The position numbers and the translations under genes are program-made. A model generated the notes under the pieces. That model ran no database searches. It saw nothing but the letters and a program-made list of their open reading frames with translations, and was not told the DNA's origin. Positions 16,687 to 25,038 of a stretch of 64,000 nt of DNA are shown one piece after another (the first letter of the stretch is position 1; each line of letters opens with the position of its first letter). The stretch lies in contig NZ_SBIS02000008.1 of NCBI RefSeq assembly GCF_004765815.2, positions 186,001-250,000 of the forward strand. Reading direction: 5' to 3'. This DNA is from Halorussus salinus. Lineage in GTDB: Archaea > Halobacteriota > Halobacteria > Halobacteriales > Haladaptataceae.

Positions 16687-17490
16687 ATGTCGAATATAGA
16701 AAAACGAGTTCGGGACGGCACCGAGACGCCCGACGACGACCGATTGCCAGCCGAAGTCGTCGTTCGCGGGCGGAACCTGACCAAGACCTACGACTCGCCG
16801 CTCCCGTTCACCCGTGCGGTCGAGGTCCTGAGCGGCGCGGACCTCGACGTTCGCGCTGGCGAGATTCTTGGCATCGTCGGCGAGAACGGGTCGGGCAAGT
16901 CCACGCTGATGAAGACGCTCGTCGGCGCGCTCGAACCGGACGACGGCGAGGTCGTCGCGGACGGCGTGGTCGGGTGGTGTCCGCAGGACCCACTACTGTA
17001 CGACCGTCTGACCGTCGCCGAGACGTTCCGGCTTTTCGGGACGGCTTACGGCATGACCGACGAGGAGATACGCGACGCGCGAGACCGACTCGCAGACCGA
17101 CTGGGGTTCGACGAGTTCCTCGACTACCGGATAGACCAGTTGAGCGGCGGGAATCGCCAAAAGGTCAATCTGAGCGTCGCGGTCATGGCCGACCCCGACG
17201 TGCTGTTTCTGGACGAACCGTACACCGGGTTCGACTGGCAGACCTACCTCGCGTTCTGGGAGTTGACCGACGAGTTGACCGACCGGGGCATCGCCATCGC
17301 GGTCATCTCGCACTTCGTCAGCGAGCGCGAGCGGTTCGACCGCATCCTCGAACTGGAGGAGGGCCGACTCCGCGACGTGACCGACGACGAGTTAGCCGAC
17401 GCGCCGACCGAGGACCCGCGAGACCCGAGTTCGTCCGGAGGCGACACCCGAGCAGACACCTCGTCGAAGGGGGTCGAAACCGATGCCTGA
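16687..17490 (+). CDS. ABC transporter ATP-binding protein
   Basis: 267 residues. All nucleotide-binding motifs are present: Walker A GENGSGKST at 65-73, Q-loop Q100, signature LSGGNRQ at 152-158, Walker B VLFLDEP at 172-178 and switch histidine H209. The residue after the signature and the lack of a substrate-binding protein gene point to an ABC-2-type exporter. The ATPase hydrolyses ATP to drive the two permeases encoded next. The stop overlaps the next start by eight bases, showing translational coupling. The N-terminal 20 residues are charged and unusual for the family. Confidence 0.9.
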   Translation: MSNIEKRVRDGTETPDDDRLPAEVVVRGRNLTKTYDSPLPFTRAVEVLSGADLDVRAGEILGIVGENGSGKSTLMKTLVGALEPDDGEVVADGVVGWCPQDPLLYDRLTVAETFRLFGTAYGMTDEEIRDARDRLADRLGFDEFLDYRIDQLSGGNRQKVNLSVAVMADPDVLFLDEPYTGFDWQTYLAFWELTDELTDRGIAIAVISHFVSERERFDRILELEEGRLRDVTDDELADAPTEDPRDPSSSGGDTRADTSSKGVETDA

Positions 17491-18292
17491 CACGCCGAAC
17501 GCGGCGACTCGTGCGAGTAGTGCGGGTCGCCTCCGTAGGCTCCGGGTCGGTGTCAGTTCGCACGTCCGGGCGTTCGTCCGGACGCCGCTGAACGTCGCGC
17601 TACTCGTGGCCTTCCCGCTCGTCGTCGTGGAGGGCTACGGGACCGCGATGTCAGCGTTCCCGCAGTTCCCGCGGTTCGACGCCGCGAGCGTGGCCGCGAT
17701 GGGCCGGGTCAACGGCGCGGTCTACGCGTCGGCGTTCCTCGCGGGCATCCTCGGTCTCTTCCAGAGCATCGGCGCGGTGCAGGCCGACGAGCGACTCGGC
17801 ATCTGTGGCTACGACCGGGGGGAACTGTTCGCCTCGCGGCTGGCCGCGGTCGGTCTCGGGGGTCTCCTCGTCGCGGCCGTCTCGATCGGCGTCCTCTGGT
17901 GGTCGGTCGAACTCGCCGCGCCGCTCGCGGCGTTCGGCGCGCTGACGCTCGCCGCGCTGATTTACGGATTAATCGGAATGCTCGTGGGCGCACTCTTGCC
18001 GCGCACTCTCGAAGGCTCGCTCGTTCTCGTGTTCCTCGTGGACTTGGACGACTTCCTCTCCAGCGGCTTACTGAACGTCGATTCGCCGGTCGTTCACCTC
18101 CTCCCGCTCTACTACCCTCACGACGTGTTCCAGTCGGCGGTGTTCGACGGGACGGTCGCGACCGGCGACGCCCTGCTGGGGACCGCGTATCTCGGCGTCG
18201 TCTTCCTGCTGGCACTCGCGGTCTACGTCCGAGTGACGGGCGAGGGGAGCGCGGGTCGAGGAGGGTCGAGCGACGGAGGTGTCTCGGCGTGA
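17483..18292 (+). CDS. ABC-2-type exporter permease, first subunit
   Basis: 269 residues with about six hydrophobic segments and an extracytoplasmic stretch between the first two (TAMSAFPQFPRFDAASVAAM). After a basic N-terminus (SSAGRLRRLRVGVSSHVRAFVRTPLNVALLVAFPLVVVE) the RTPLN entry into the first helix is typical of ABC-2 permeases. Its start overlaps the ATPase gene and its stop (TGA at 18290-18292) overlaps the GTG start of the second permease, so the three genes form one tight operon. Substrate unknown; drug, lipid or peptide export are all possible. Confidence 0.75.
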   Translation: MPDTPNAATRASSAGRLRRLRVGVSSHVRAFVRTPLNVALLVAFPLVVVEGYGTAMSAFPQFPRFDAASVAAMGRVNGAVYASAFLAGILGLFQSIGAVQADERLGICGYDRGELFASRLAAVGLGGLLVAAVSIGVLWWSVELAAPLAAFGALTLAALIYGLIGMLVGALLPRTLEGSLVLVFLVDLDDFLSSGLLNVDSPVVHLLPLYYPHDVFQSAVFDGTVATGDALLGTAYLGVVFLLALAVYVRVTGEGSAGRGGSSDGGVSA

Positions 18293-19056
18293 GTCGGACT
18301 GATTCGGCGCTTCGAACTTCGGCGGAACGAATCGCCACCGCGTTCGAGTCGGGTCTGCGCGAGTACGCCCGGACGCCGGTCCTGCTCGCCCTGCTCGTGT
18401 TCCTCCCGGCGTACTTCGTCGGCGTCTTGGTCCTGCTCCTGCCCGAGTCGTCGGTCCCCGTCGAGTTGGCCGGACGGGGAGTCGTCACGGTTCCCTCGTC
18501 GGAACTCTACGGCGTCCTGCTGGTGCCCCTGACGAGCGCGCTCGTCGGCGGCATCGCGGGCCTGTTCCTGATGTCGGCGGCGCGGTCGGCCGACGCCCGA
18601 CTCGTCGTCGCTGGCTACCGCCCGGTGCAGTTGCTCGCGGCGCGCGTCGGCCTGCTGGCGGTCGCGGGAGCGGTCGCGGCCGGAGTCGCCCTCGGCGTTC
18701 TCTCGATAGAGGTGGTACCACAGCGCGTCGGCTGGTTCCTCGTCGCGTCGGTGCTGGCGGGCCTGACATACGGACTCGTCGGCACGCTGGCGGGCCTCGT
18801 CCTCTCGCGACTCGCGGGGGTCTACCTCCTGCTGTTCGCGCCGATGGTGGACGTGTTCTTCTTCCAGAACCCGATGGTCGGCGACCCCCACCGGCTCGCG
18901 GCGTATCTGCCGGGCCACTTCGCGACTGAGGCCGCAGTGGACGCGGGACTCTCCGCGAGCGTGGCGCTCGAACCGTTCGGATGGGCCGCAGCGTACCTCC
19001 TCGGGGTCGGCGTCGCCACCGCCGCCGCGTACTACCGGACGATGCGTCTCGGGTGA
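18289..19056 (+). CDS. ABC-2-type exporter permease, second subunit
   Basis: 255 residues from a GTG at 18289 that overlaps the previous stop in a GTGA arrangement. It resembles the first permease: a cytoplasmic lead (RIATAFESGLREYARTPVLLALLVFLPAYFVGVLVLLL), then five more hydrophobic segments, and a loop before the last helix (PHRLAAYLPGHFATEAAVDAG) comparable to HLLPLYYPHDVFQSAVFDG in the partner. This suggests the pair arose by duplication and works as a heterodimer with the ATPase. Confidence 0.75.
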   Translation: MSRTDSALRTSAERIATAFESGLREYARTPVLLALLVFLPAYFVGVLVLLLPESSVPVELAGRGVVTVPSSELYGVLLVPLTSALVGGIAGLFLMSAARSADARLVVAGYRPVQLLAARVGLLAVAGAVAAGVALGVLSIEVVPQRVGWFLVASVLAGLTYGLVGTLAGLVLSRLAGVYLLLFAPMVDVFFFQNPMVGDPHRLAAYLPGHFATEAAVDAGLSASVALEPFGWAAAYLLGVGVATAAAYYRTMRLG

Positions 19057-19087
19057 CGAGTACCGACGCCGAGACCCCATCCCCGAA

Positions 19088-19097
19088 TTTTATTATC
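19088..19097 (+). promoter_or_regulatory. TATA box for thiC
   Basis: TTTATTATCT is centred 27 bases before the thiC ATG at 19120, indicating a leaderless transcript. The short gap leaves no room for a TPP riboswitch in an untranslated leader. Confidence 0.65.
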
Positions 19098-19119
19098 TAG
19101 TGGTACAACCTAGTAATTC

Positions 19120-20562
19120 ATGACGCAACTACAAGACGCCCGCGAGGGCACGGTCACACCCGAGATGGAGCGAGTCGCCGACCGCGAGGAGGTCGCCCCC
19201 GAGTTCGTCCGCGAGCGGGTCGCGGCGGGACGGGCGGTGATTCCGGCGAACGTCGAACACGACCGTCTCGACCCGATGATTATCGGCGAGGAGTTCGCCA
19301 CGAAAGTCAACGCCAACATCGGCAACAGCGAGGAAGAGAGCGGCGTCGAAGACGAGGTAGAGAAACTTCACACCGCGGTCCACTACGGGGCGGACACGGT
19401 GATGGACCTCAGCACGGGCGGCGATTTGGACCGAATCCGGAAGGCGAACGTCGAACGCTCGCCGGTTCCAATCGGCACGGTCCCCATCTACGAGGCCGTC
19501 AAACAGGTCGAGGAGGTGGCCGACATCACGCCCGACCTCCTGCTGGACGTAATCGAGAAGCAGGCCCGGCAGGGCGTCGATTACATGACGATTCACGCGG
19601 GGATTCTCGCCGAACACCTGCCGCTGACCGACGGCCGGAAGACCGGCATCGTCTCGCGCGGCGGGTCGATTCTCGCCCAGTGGATGGAGGAGAACGGGAG
19701 CCAAAACCCCCTCTACACCGAGTTCGAGGCCATCTGCGAGATTTTCGAGCGATTCGACGTGACGTTCAGCCTCGGGGACGGACTCCGGCCCGGTTGCCTC
19801 GCCGACTCGGGCGACGACGCCCAGTTCGCCGAGTTGGAGACGCTGGGCGAACTGACCGACGTGGCCCGCGACCGGGGCGTGCAGGTCATGGTCGAGGGGC
19901 CGGGCCACGTCCCGATGGACGAGATAGAATCGCAGGTCGAGCGCCAGAAAGAGGTCTGCGACGGCGCGCCCTTCTACGTCCTCGGCCCGCTCGTGACCGA
20001 CGTGGCTCCGGGCTACGACCACATCACGAGCGCCATCGGCGCGACCGAGGCGGCCCGCGCCGGGGCCGCGATGCTCTGCTACGTGACGCCGAAAGAACAC
20101 CTCGGTCTCCCGGACGCCGAGGACGTGCGCGAGGGACTGGCGGCCTACCGCATCGCGGCCCACGCCGCCGACGTGGCGAACGGCCGGGAGGGCGCGCGCG
20201 ACTGGGACGACGCGCTCTCGGAAGCGCGCTACGAGTTCGACTGGTCGCGCCAGTTCGACCTCGCGCTCGACCCCGAGCGCGCCCGGTCGTACCACGACCA
20301 GACGCTCCCCGGCGACAACTACAAGGAGGCCAGATTCTGCTCGATGTGCGGCGTCGAGTTCTGCTCGATGCGCATCGACCAAGACGCCCGCGAGGCGGAC
20401 GGCGAGATGACCGAAATCGAGGGCGGGACCGACGTGGCGGACTCGTTCGCGGCCGAGGTGAACCGCCCGCCGGTGGGCACTCACGAAGTCGATGGCGCGC
20501 CGCTCGAAGACAGTGACGTGGACGTGGCTCTCGACCGCGAGTATCCTTCGGCCGACGACTGA
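19120..20562 (+). CDS. thiC: Phosphomethylpyrimidine synthase ThiC
   Basis: 480 residues. ThiC is a radical-SAM-type enzyme that rearranges aminoimidazole ribotide to hydroxymethylpyrimidine phosphate for thiamine synthesis. The barrel is recognisable by [61 protein letters not shown] and [14 protein letters not shown]. The iron-sulfur ligands are the C-terminal CxxCxxxxC, C407, C410 and C415, preceded by EARF. The N-terminus is the short archaeal type without the bacterial extension. It is a single-gene unit; no other thi genes are in the window. After the cysteine motif an acidic tail of about 65 residues follows. Confidence 0.95.
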   Translation: MTQLQDAREGTVTPEMERVADREEVAPEFVRERVAAGRAVIPANVEHDRLDPMIIGEEFATKVNANIGNSEEESGVEDEVEKLHTAVHYGADTVMDLSTGGDLDRIRKANVERSPVPIGTVPIYEAVKQVEEVADITPDLLLDVIEKQARQGVDYMTIHAGILAEHLPLTDGRKTGIVSRGGSILAQWMEENGSQNPLYTEFEAICEIFERFDVTFSLGDGLRPGCLADSGDDAQFAELETLGELTDVARDRGVQVMVEGPGHVPMDEIESQVERQKEVCDGAPFYVLGPLVTDVAPGYDHITSAIGATEAARAGAAMLCYVTPKEHLGLPDAEDVREGLAAYRIAAHAADVANGREGARDWDDALSEARYEFDWSRQFDLALDPERARSYHDQTLPGDNYKEARFCSMCGVEFCSMRIDQDAREADGEMTEIEGGTDVADSFAAEVNRPPVGTHEVDGAPLEDSDVDVALDREYPSADD

Positions 20563-20614
20563 CGAGGAGCGACCGAACGGCGGCCCCGGACCCGCTCGTT
20601 CTACTCTGCTCGCT

Positions 20615-20923
20615 CTACTCCACTCGCTCCAACACCACGCCGTCCTCGAAGCCGCCGCGCTCGTCGGCTTTCTCCTCGCGCAGGCGGTCGATTTCCTCGG
20701 CGTCGAACCCCTCGGCGTCTCGAATCGCGGCGACGACCGCCAGCACGTCGGCTAGCTCCTCGGGGTCGCCGCTCTCGCGGAACTCGGCGGCCTCCTCGAA
20801 GAGTTTTTCGCGGAGGCGCTCTCGGTACTCGTCGCCCTCGGCGACGTGAGTCACGGGTCGCTCGTCGTTCGCCCGAATTATCTCGGGAATGTCGTCGCGG
20901 ACGAGTTTGTCGTACTCGGTCAC
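20615..20923 (-). CDS. MazG-like NTP pyrophosphohydrolase
   Basis: 102 residues from a GTG at 20923 (VTEYDKLVRDDIPEIIRAN). The opening YDKLVRDDIPEII and the metal-binding set E43, E44, E47, then E56 and D59 (LFEEAAEFRESGDPEELADVLAVV) are those of the all-alpha MazG/PRA-PH superfamily, which hydrolyses noncanonical or excess nucleoside triphosphates. The GTG start is preferred because no ATG lies upstream in frame near the conserved first residues. Length is standard for single-domain members. Confidence 0.8.
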   Translation of the reverse strand: MTEYDKLVRDDIPEIIRANDERPVTHVAEGDEYRERLREKLFEEAAEFRESGDPEELADVLAVVAAIRDAEGFDAEEIDRLREEKADERGGFEDGVVLERVE

Positions 20924-20982
20924 GTGCGGCCCGACGCAGGGGCGGGAAGAAGAAGTTCCGGACTTATCCGCTCGTCCGCGAG

Positions 20983-21264
20983 TCAGACCGCTTCGGCGCT
21001 GTCGGGCGTCGCCTCGCTCGCGCTCAGGCACTCCTCGACCGAATCGGTGAGCGCGTACAACTGCTTGCGCGCGTCCGGGATGTAGACGCGCTCCTCGATG
21101 ACGTTCTGGTCTTTCAGTCGCTTGATGGAACTCCGGACGGTCCGAGGAGAGAGCCGCGTCCGGTCGCTTATCTGTTGCTGTGTCAGGGCGTCGTCGCTGT
21201 ATTCGAGGACTTTGACGACTAGCTTCGCGCTCGGCGGGGCGTCGTCGTCGAGGCAGTCAGACAT
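20983..21264 (-). CDS. MarR-like winged-helix regulator
   Basis: 93 residues from MSDCLDDDAPPSAKLVVKVLEY. The winged helix is ALTQQQISDRTRLSPRTVRSSIKRLKDQNVIEERVYIPDARKQLYALT, a compact haloarchaeal MarR type. An ATG eight codons earlier (21288) exists, but a TATA box at 21291-21297 lies only a few bases from it and about 30 from 21264, so 21264 is the better start. It diverges from the creatininase gene, and an inverted repeat lies between them; regulation of one or both promoters is inferred. Confidence 0.75.
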   Translation of the reverse strand: MSDCLDDDAPPSAKLVVKVLEYSDDALTQQQISDRTRLSPRTVRSSIKRLKDQNVIEERVYIPDARKQLYALTDSVEECLSASEATPDSAEAV

Positions 21265-21290
21265 CGTGTTCCAATCGTGGGACGCCATCG

Positions 21291-21297
21291 AATTATA
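21291..21297 (-). promoter_or_regulatory. TATA box that decides the MarR-like start
   Basis: TATAATT on the minus strand is centred about 30 bases before the ATG at 21264 and only about 6 before the alternative at 21288. Confidence 0.6.
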
Positions 21298-21321
21298 CGT
21301 TTGCTAACGGCGGTGAAACGA

Positions 21322-21339
21322 GGTTACCGCGAGGTAACC
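21322..21339. promoter_or_regulatory. Inverted repeat, operator candidate
   Basis: GGTTACC-GCGA-GGTAACC, a perfect seven-base inverted repeat with a four-base spacer, lies between the divergent MarR-like and creatininase genes, just upstream of the MarR-like TATA box. Confidence 0.45.
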
Positions 21340-21391
21340 GCCTCGCGTGCGTCGCTGGGTCGCGTTTCGAGTATGTCGCCCCGCGGGTAAG

Positions 21392-21400
21392 AACTTTACT
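21392..21400 (+). promoter_or_regulatory. TATA-like box for the creatininase gene
   Basis: AACTTTACT is centred 27 bases before the ATG at 21423, consistent with a leaderless transcript. Confidence 0.5.
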
Positions 21401-21422
21401 CGCTGGCCCACAGCGTAGCAGT

Positions 21423-22220
21423 ATGTACCTCGCAGACCAGACGTGGCCGGAGTTAGGAGATTACGTCGCCGAGGAGTCCGTGGCGGTCGTCCCGTTGGGT
21501 TCGACCGAGCAACACGGTCCGCACCTGCCGCTCTCGACCGACCACACGATTGCGGAGGGACTGGCCCGCGAGGCGGCCGACCGGACCGGATTCCTCTGCA
21601 CGCCGACCGTGAACGTCGGCGTGAGCGTCCACCACAAGCAGTTCCACGGGACGATGTGGGCCGACGCCCCCGAGTTCCGCGACTACGTCGAGAGCTTCTC
21701 CCGCAACCTCGCGTACCACGGCATCGACCGCATCGTCTTCGTCAACGCCCACGGCGGCAACCAGACCCACCTCCGGGAGGTCGGTCGGAGACTCCGCGAG
21801 GAGGAAGTGGCCTACGCCGTCGAGTGGATGTGGGACGAGTCGATTCCGGACCTCGTGGACGACCTCTTCGAGACGAACGGTCCCCACGGCGGCCCGAAGG
21901 AGACGGCGATGATGATGCATCTGGACCCCGAGAACGTGAAGACCGACCAACTCGAAGCCGCCCGCGACGGCGGTCTCGTGGACTGGACGAACAGCGACGA
22001 CGCCTACGTCCACGGCGCGCGCAACTTCTACGACTCCATCGATAACACCGAGAACGGCGTCTTGGGCGACCAAACCGATGCCACGCCCGAGAAGGGCGCG
22101 GAGCTGTTCGACGCCGCGAGCGAGCAGTTGGCCGCCCTGCTGGAGTGGCTGGACGACCGGCGATTCGAGGACTTGATGGCGAAACCCCACGTCGAGCCGC
22201 GACCGGGCAGTCGGCGGTAA
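21423..22220 (+). CDS. Creatininase family amidohydrolase
   Basis: 265 residues. The metal ligands are in VPLGSTEQHGPHLPLSTD (E29, H31, D40) and NAHGGN at 108-113, followed by GPHGGPKETAMMM, all hallmarks of the creatininase fold. The family includes creatinine amidohydrolase, mycofactocin-system MftE and the archaeal formamide hydrolase ArfB of riboflavin/F420 synthesis. Haloarchaeal members are often annotated simply as creatininase, and this one could act as ArfB; the sequence does not settle it. It ends two bases before the convergent AT-rich gene. Confidence 0.85.
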   Translation: MYLADQTWPELGDYVAEESVAVVPLGSTEQHGPHLPLSTDHTIAEGLAREAADRTGFLCTPTVNVGVSVHHKQFHGTMWADAPEFRDYVESFSRNLAYHGIDRIVFVNAHGGNQTHLREVGRRLREEEVAYAVEWMWDESIPDLVDDLFETNGPHGGPKETAMMMHLDPENVKTDQLEAARDGGLVDWTNSDDAYVHGARNFYDSIDNTENGVLGDQTDATPEKGAELFDAASEQLAALLEWLDDRRFEDLMAKPHVEPRPGSRR

Positions 22221-22222
22221 TA

Positions 22223-23263
22223 TTATTCCAACGACTCTAGTATCGCTTTCGCTTGATTAGCTTCTTCTCGAATTCCTTTTGATAGTTCATCTGTATTACT
22301 GACATTGTAGTTCGAAAGTGTTTCGTCGATCTTATCCGTAGTTGTATTTGATATCTGTATCGTATCCCCTAGCTCGTTTTGAATTTCCATCTGATTCTGA
22401 ATTATCTCTTCTAACTGGTTTTCAGAAGCATACGGTATAGACAAAAGAATTATATTTTTTCTCAATTCATCTTTTAAGGAGAATCGCTCAGTTTCATCAA
22501 GAAGATGAGCAAGATCCTTTGTCTTGATTACCGGATCTTCTTCAAATATATTATTAATTATCTCTGAACCAAAGCCGTTTGAGTCTTCACGAGACTCATC
22601 TCTTCCAAATACTTCACTCAAACTTACAAGAGACAAAAGCTCTAGCCTATAATTTAGATCTTCTCTACCACCTAATATCTCGTTTTCAAACCAACTTTCT
22701 AAATCCGATTTAGATTCGATATCTTGATCAATACTTCTCGGTGGAATCACTCTAGTTGCACCTTGGAGGGATTGAGACCCAAGTCTATCAAGATTATCAT
22801 GAATGAACTCAGCATCCTTCTCAGAGTTGTGTTTTGGATAATTGAAATGTGTAAGTACCAAGAGTGGAGCTTTGAGCGACTCACCATACTCTTCAACGAT
22901 ATAGGCAGGATCAATCCCTTTTCGTTCGAGAAATCGCTTTAAGTTACTAAATCGTTGGCTTTTTTGTTGCTTCTCTAATTGTACCTCTTCATTTTTCTTT
23001 TTAATTTGTCTCAAGTCCTCCTCAAGATTTTCTTTCTCTCCGAGAATTTCGGTGAGAATCCTCTCATATGTTGCGACACGTTTTTCTTTTCTCGTTAATT
23101 GCTTCCTTTCTTTTTCACCACCTGCAAGCGATATCACACCTACTAAAAAGGATAATAATGAGAGGAGAACGGGCATATCTAAAAGAAAGCATATAATACC
23201 TAGTAGAGTCATCAGAAAGAATCCTGCATAGAATAATATGTTCTTCTTATTGAACATGAACAA
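22223..23263 (-). CDS. AT-rich, Lys-rich coiled-coil membrane protein of unknown function
   Basis: 346 residues. Base use differs sharply from the surroundings: the line 22321-22380 has only 23 G/C of 60, and the protein is rich in Lys, Ile and Asn rather than Asp, Glu and Ala. Two membrane helices (about 8-27 and 29-47) are followed by a coiled coil (about 52-108), then a globular part (SLKAPLLVLTHFNYPKHN, LQGATRVIPPRSIDQDIESKSDLESWFENEIL) and a helical C-terminus. I recognise no family. A TATA-like AAATATATCC (23281-23290) is centred about 23-27 bases before the ATG at 23263 or 23257. The composition and the two-base gap to creatininase suggest acquisition by transfer. Confidence 0.8.
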   Translation of the reverse strand: MFMFNKKNILFYAGFFLMTLLGIICFLLDMPVLLSLLSFLVGVISLAGGEKERKQLTRKEKRVATYERILTEILGEKENLEEDLRQIKKKNEEVQLEKQQKSQRFSNLKRFLERKGIDPAYIVEEYGESLKAPLLVLTHFNYPKHNSEKDAEFIHDNLDRLGSQSLQGATRVIPPRSIDQDIESKSDLESWFENEILGGREDLNYRLELLSLVSLSEVFGRDESREDSNGFGSEIINNIFEEDPVIKTKDLAHLLDETERFSLKDELRKNIILLSIPYASENQLEEIIQNQMEIQNELGDTIQISNTTTDKIDETLSNYNVSNTDELSKGIREEANQAKAILESLE

Positions 23264-23280
23264 ACTTTCATATTTGTGCC

Positions 23281-23290
23281 GGATATATTT
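23281..23290 (-). promoter_or_regulatory. TATA box for the AT-rich gene
   Basis: AAATATATCC on the minus strand is centred about 23 bases before the ATG at 23263 and about 29 before the ATG at 23257. Confidence 0.5.
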
Positions 23291-23376
23291 TCTGATTTCA
23301 ACGGATTATGACCTCACCTCAACTTTAGCAAGTTTGGCCATAGCCCATAACCGCCTCAGAACCCAATTTAACCCAT

Positions 23377-23649
23377 ATGGCGGACGACCCGTACACCGAC
23401 GACGAGTACGACGACACGTACAAGGAGGTCCACAGGGACGAGCCTAGGCGCGACCAGTACGCTGGGGACGCCGCCACCGAGGAGTCCGACGACCGAAGAG
23501 GCGACGGATTCTGGGACGTTGGTATCGTCACGGCGCTCGTCCTCGGCGGACTGGCGCTCGTCGTCTTCCCCGAACCCGCGACTACCATCACGGGGGTCTT
23601 GCTGGTGACCATCGGGGTCAGCCTCGCGGTACTAAACGCAGTGGGGTGA
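23377..23649 (+). CDS. Small membrane protein with PYTDDEYDD N-terminus (paralog 1)
   Basis: 90 residues. A very acidic hydrophilic N-terminus (DDPYTDDEYDDTYKEVHRDE, then DQYAGD) is followed by two hydrophobic helices (about 47-62 and 68-86) around the turn FPEPATT. It shares this whole layout with the protein at 23764, so the two are tandem duplicates. Function unknown. The repeated Tyr/Asp motif could bind cations or lie on the cytoplasmic face. Confidence 0.7.
   Translation: MADDPYTDDEYDDTYKEVHRDEPRRDQYAGDAATEESDDRRGDGFWDVGIVTALVLGGLALVVFPEPATTITGVLLVTIGVSLAVLNAVG
23392..23433 (+). repeat. 42-base direct repeat, copy 1 (copy 2 at 23779-23820)
   Basis: The 42 bases coding YTDDEYDDTYKEVH in the two neighbouring genes are identical at the nucleotide level, while flanking parts have diverged. 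This indicates recent gene conversion or strong constraint on a short segment of two duplicated genes. Confidence 0.85.
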
Positions 23650-23763
23650 CGCCCTCCTCGGGTGCGATGTCGGTCTCCTCGGGCGTTATATCGGCCGATT
23701 CGTCGGCCTCGAACCGACGAATCGGCCACAGGCCATAACCCTCTCAGTCCGCACGTTCCACGC

Positions 23764-24162
23764 GTGAGCGACAACCCCTACACCGACGACGAGTACGACG
23801 ACACGTACAAGGAGGTCCACGGGGACGAACCGACCCGCGACCAGTACACCGACGAGACCACCGACGACACGTTCTTCCCGTCGGGCGTCGGCAACTCGCT
23901 GTCGCCGTCCGGGTGGGGAATCTGGCCGACCGGCGACGCCAACGACGCCGCCAGCGAGAGCGAGGTCGGCGAGGACGACCGGCGCGACGAGTACGCCGAG
24001 ACCGCGACCGACGACGATGGATGGCTCGGCGAGGGCATCGCTGGGACGCTCCTTCTGGTCGGGGTCGTGCTGTTCTTCTTCCCGGAACCCGCGACATCGG
24101 CGTTCGGCGTCGGTCTGATAGTCCTCGGCGTCATCGCGTGGGTCGCCGAGGAGATGCTGTGA
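23764..24162 (+). CDS. Small membrane protein with PYTDDEYDD N-terminus (paralog 2)
   Basis: 132 residues from a GTG at 23764 (VSDNPYTDDEYDDTYKEVHG). Same plan as the 23377 gene, but with an inserted linker (FFPSGVGNSLSPSGWGIWPTGDAND and an Asp/Glu-rich stretch) before the two C-terminal helices (about 88-105 and 110-127), which again flank FPEPATS. The GTG is chosen because it aligns with the paralog start; the bases before both starts also match in part (cca-taacc-ctcag). Function unknown. Confidence 0.65.
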   Translation: MSDNPYTDDEYDDTYKEVHGDEPTRDQYTDETTDDTFFPSGVGNSLSPSGWGIWPTGDANDAASESEVGEDDRRDEYAETATDDDGWLGEGIAGTLLLVGVVLFFFPEPATSAFGVGLIVLGVIAWVAEEML

Positions 24163-24223
24163 ACGCTGGCGACGCGGTGGCCCGCGCCGCAACCTACAAC
24201 CGCCCGGCGGCCGACAGTTCGGC

Positions 24224-25006
24224 ATGGGCAATCTGAACGCAGACTTCGCCGACGAGACGGTAATCGTCACGGGCGCGAGCGCGGGCATCGGTCGCGCGGT
24301 GGCGCTCGCGTTCGGCGAGGCGGGCGCGACGGTCGTGAACGCGGACGTGCGCGAGGAGCCGAAAGCTGACGACGAGGAGACCCCGACCCACGAGAAAATC
24401 GAAGACTCGGGCGGTCGTGCGGAGTACGTCGAGACCGACGTGTCCGACCCCGACCAGATTCGGTCGGTGATAGAGGCCGCCCGCGAGTTGGGCGGCGTGG
24501 ACGTGATGGTGAACAACGCGGGCGTCTACACCAAGACCCGATTCCGCGAGGTCACGCCCGACGAATTCGAACGAGTCCACGCGGTCAACGCCCGCGGAAC
24601 CTTCTTCGGAACGCAAATCGCCGCCAACGACATGATTTCGCGGGGCGAGCCGGGCGTCGTGGTCAACACCTCGTCGGACACGCAGGGCCGGGCGGCGTGG
24701 GACCACTCCCACTACGCCGCGACGAAGGGCGCGATTCGGATGGTGACTCGGAGCGCGGCGCTCGAACTCGCAGGCGAAGACGTGCGGGTCAACGCCGTCG
24801 CGCCCGGTCCGGTCGCCACCGAAATTCGGGAGGGCTGGTCCGAGGAGGCCGCGGAGTTGGGTCCCGAGGGCGAGACCCCCGACCTGCCGCTCCGGGCGGC
24901 CGACCCCGACGAGTTGGCGGGCGCGTACCTCTTTCTGGCGAGCGACGACGCGTCGTACGTGACCGGCGAGACCGTCTGGGTGGACGGCGGCGGCCACGTC
25001 TGCTGA
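24224..25006 (+). CDS. SDR-family NAD(P)-dependent oxidoreductase
   Basis: 260 residues. Classical short-chain dehydrogenase: cofactor loop TGASAGIG at 16-23, NNAG at 97-100, catalytic S near 150, Y164 and K168 (HYAATKGA), and the C-terminal YVTGETVWVDGGGHVC. The ADVREE segment after the second strand puts an acidic residue at the NAD-preferring position. Substrate cannot be deduced. Likely 3-oxoacyl reductase-like or sugar/alcohol dehydrogenase. Confidence 0.9.
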   Translation: MGNLNADFADETVIVTGASAGIGRAVALAFGEAGATVVNADVREEPKADDEETPTHEKIEDSGGRAEYVETDVSDPDQIRSVIEAARELGGVDVMVNNAGVYTKTRFREVTPDEFERVHAVNARGTFFGTQIAANDMISRGEPGVVVNTSSDTQGRAAWDHSHYAATKGAIRMVTRSAALELAGEDVRVNAVAPGPVATEIREGWSEEAAELGPEGETPDLPLRAADPDELAGAYLFLASDDASYVTGETVWVDGGGHVC

Positions 25007-25038
25007 GAGCGAGCGACCGAACTCCGGCAGTCGGTCCG

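Noticed and set aside
19060..19119. TPP riboswitch upstream of thiC
   Set aside because: The TATA box is 27 bases before the ATG, so the transcript is leaderless and there is no room for the element.
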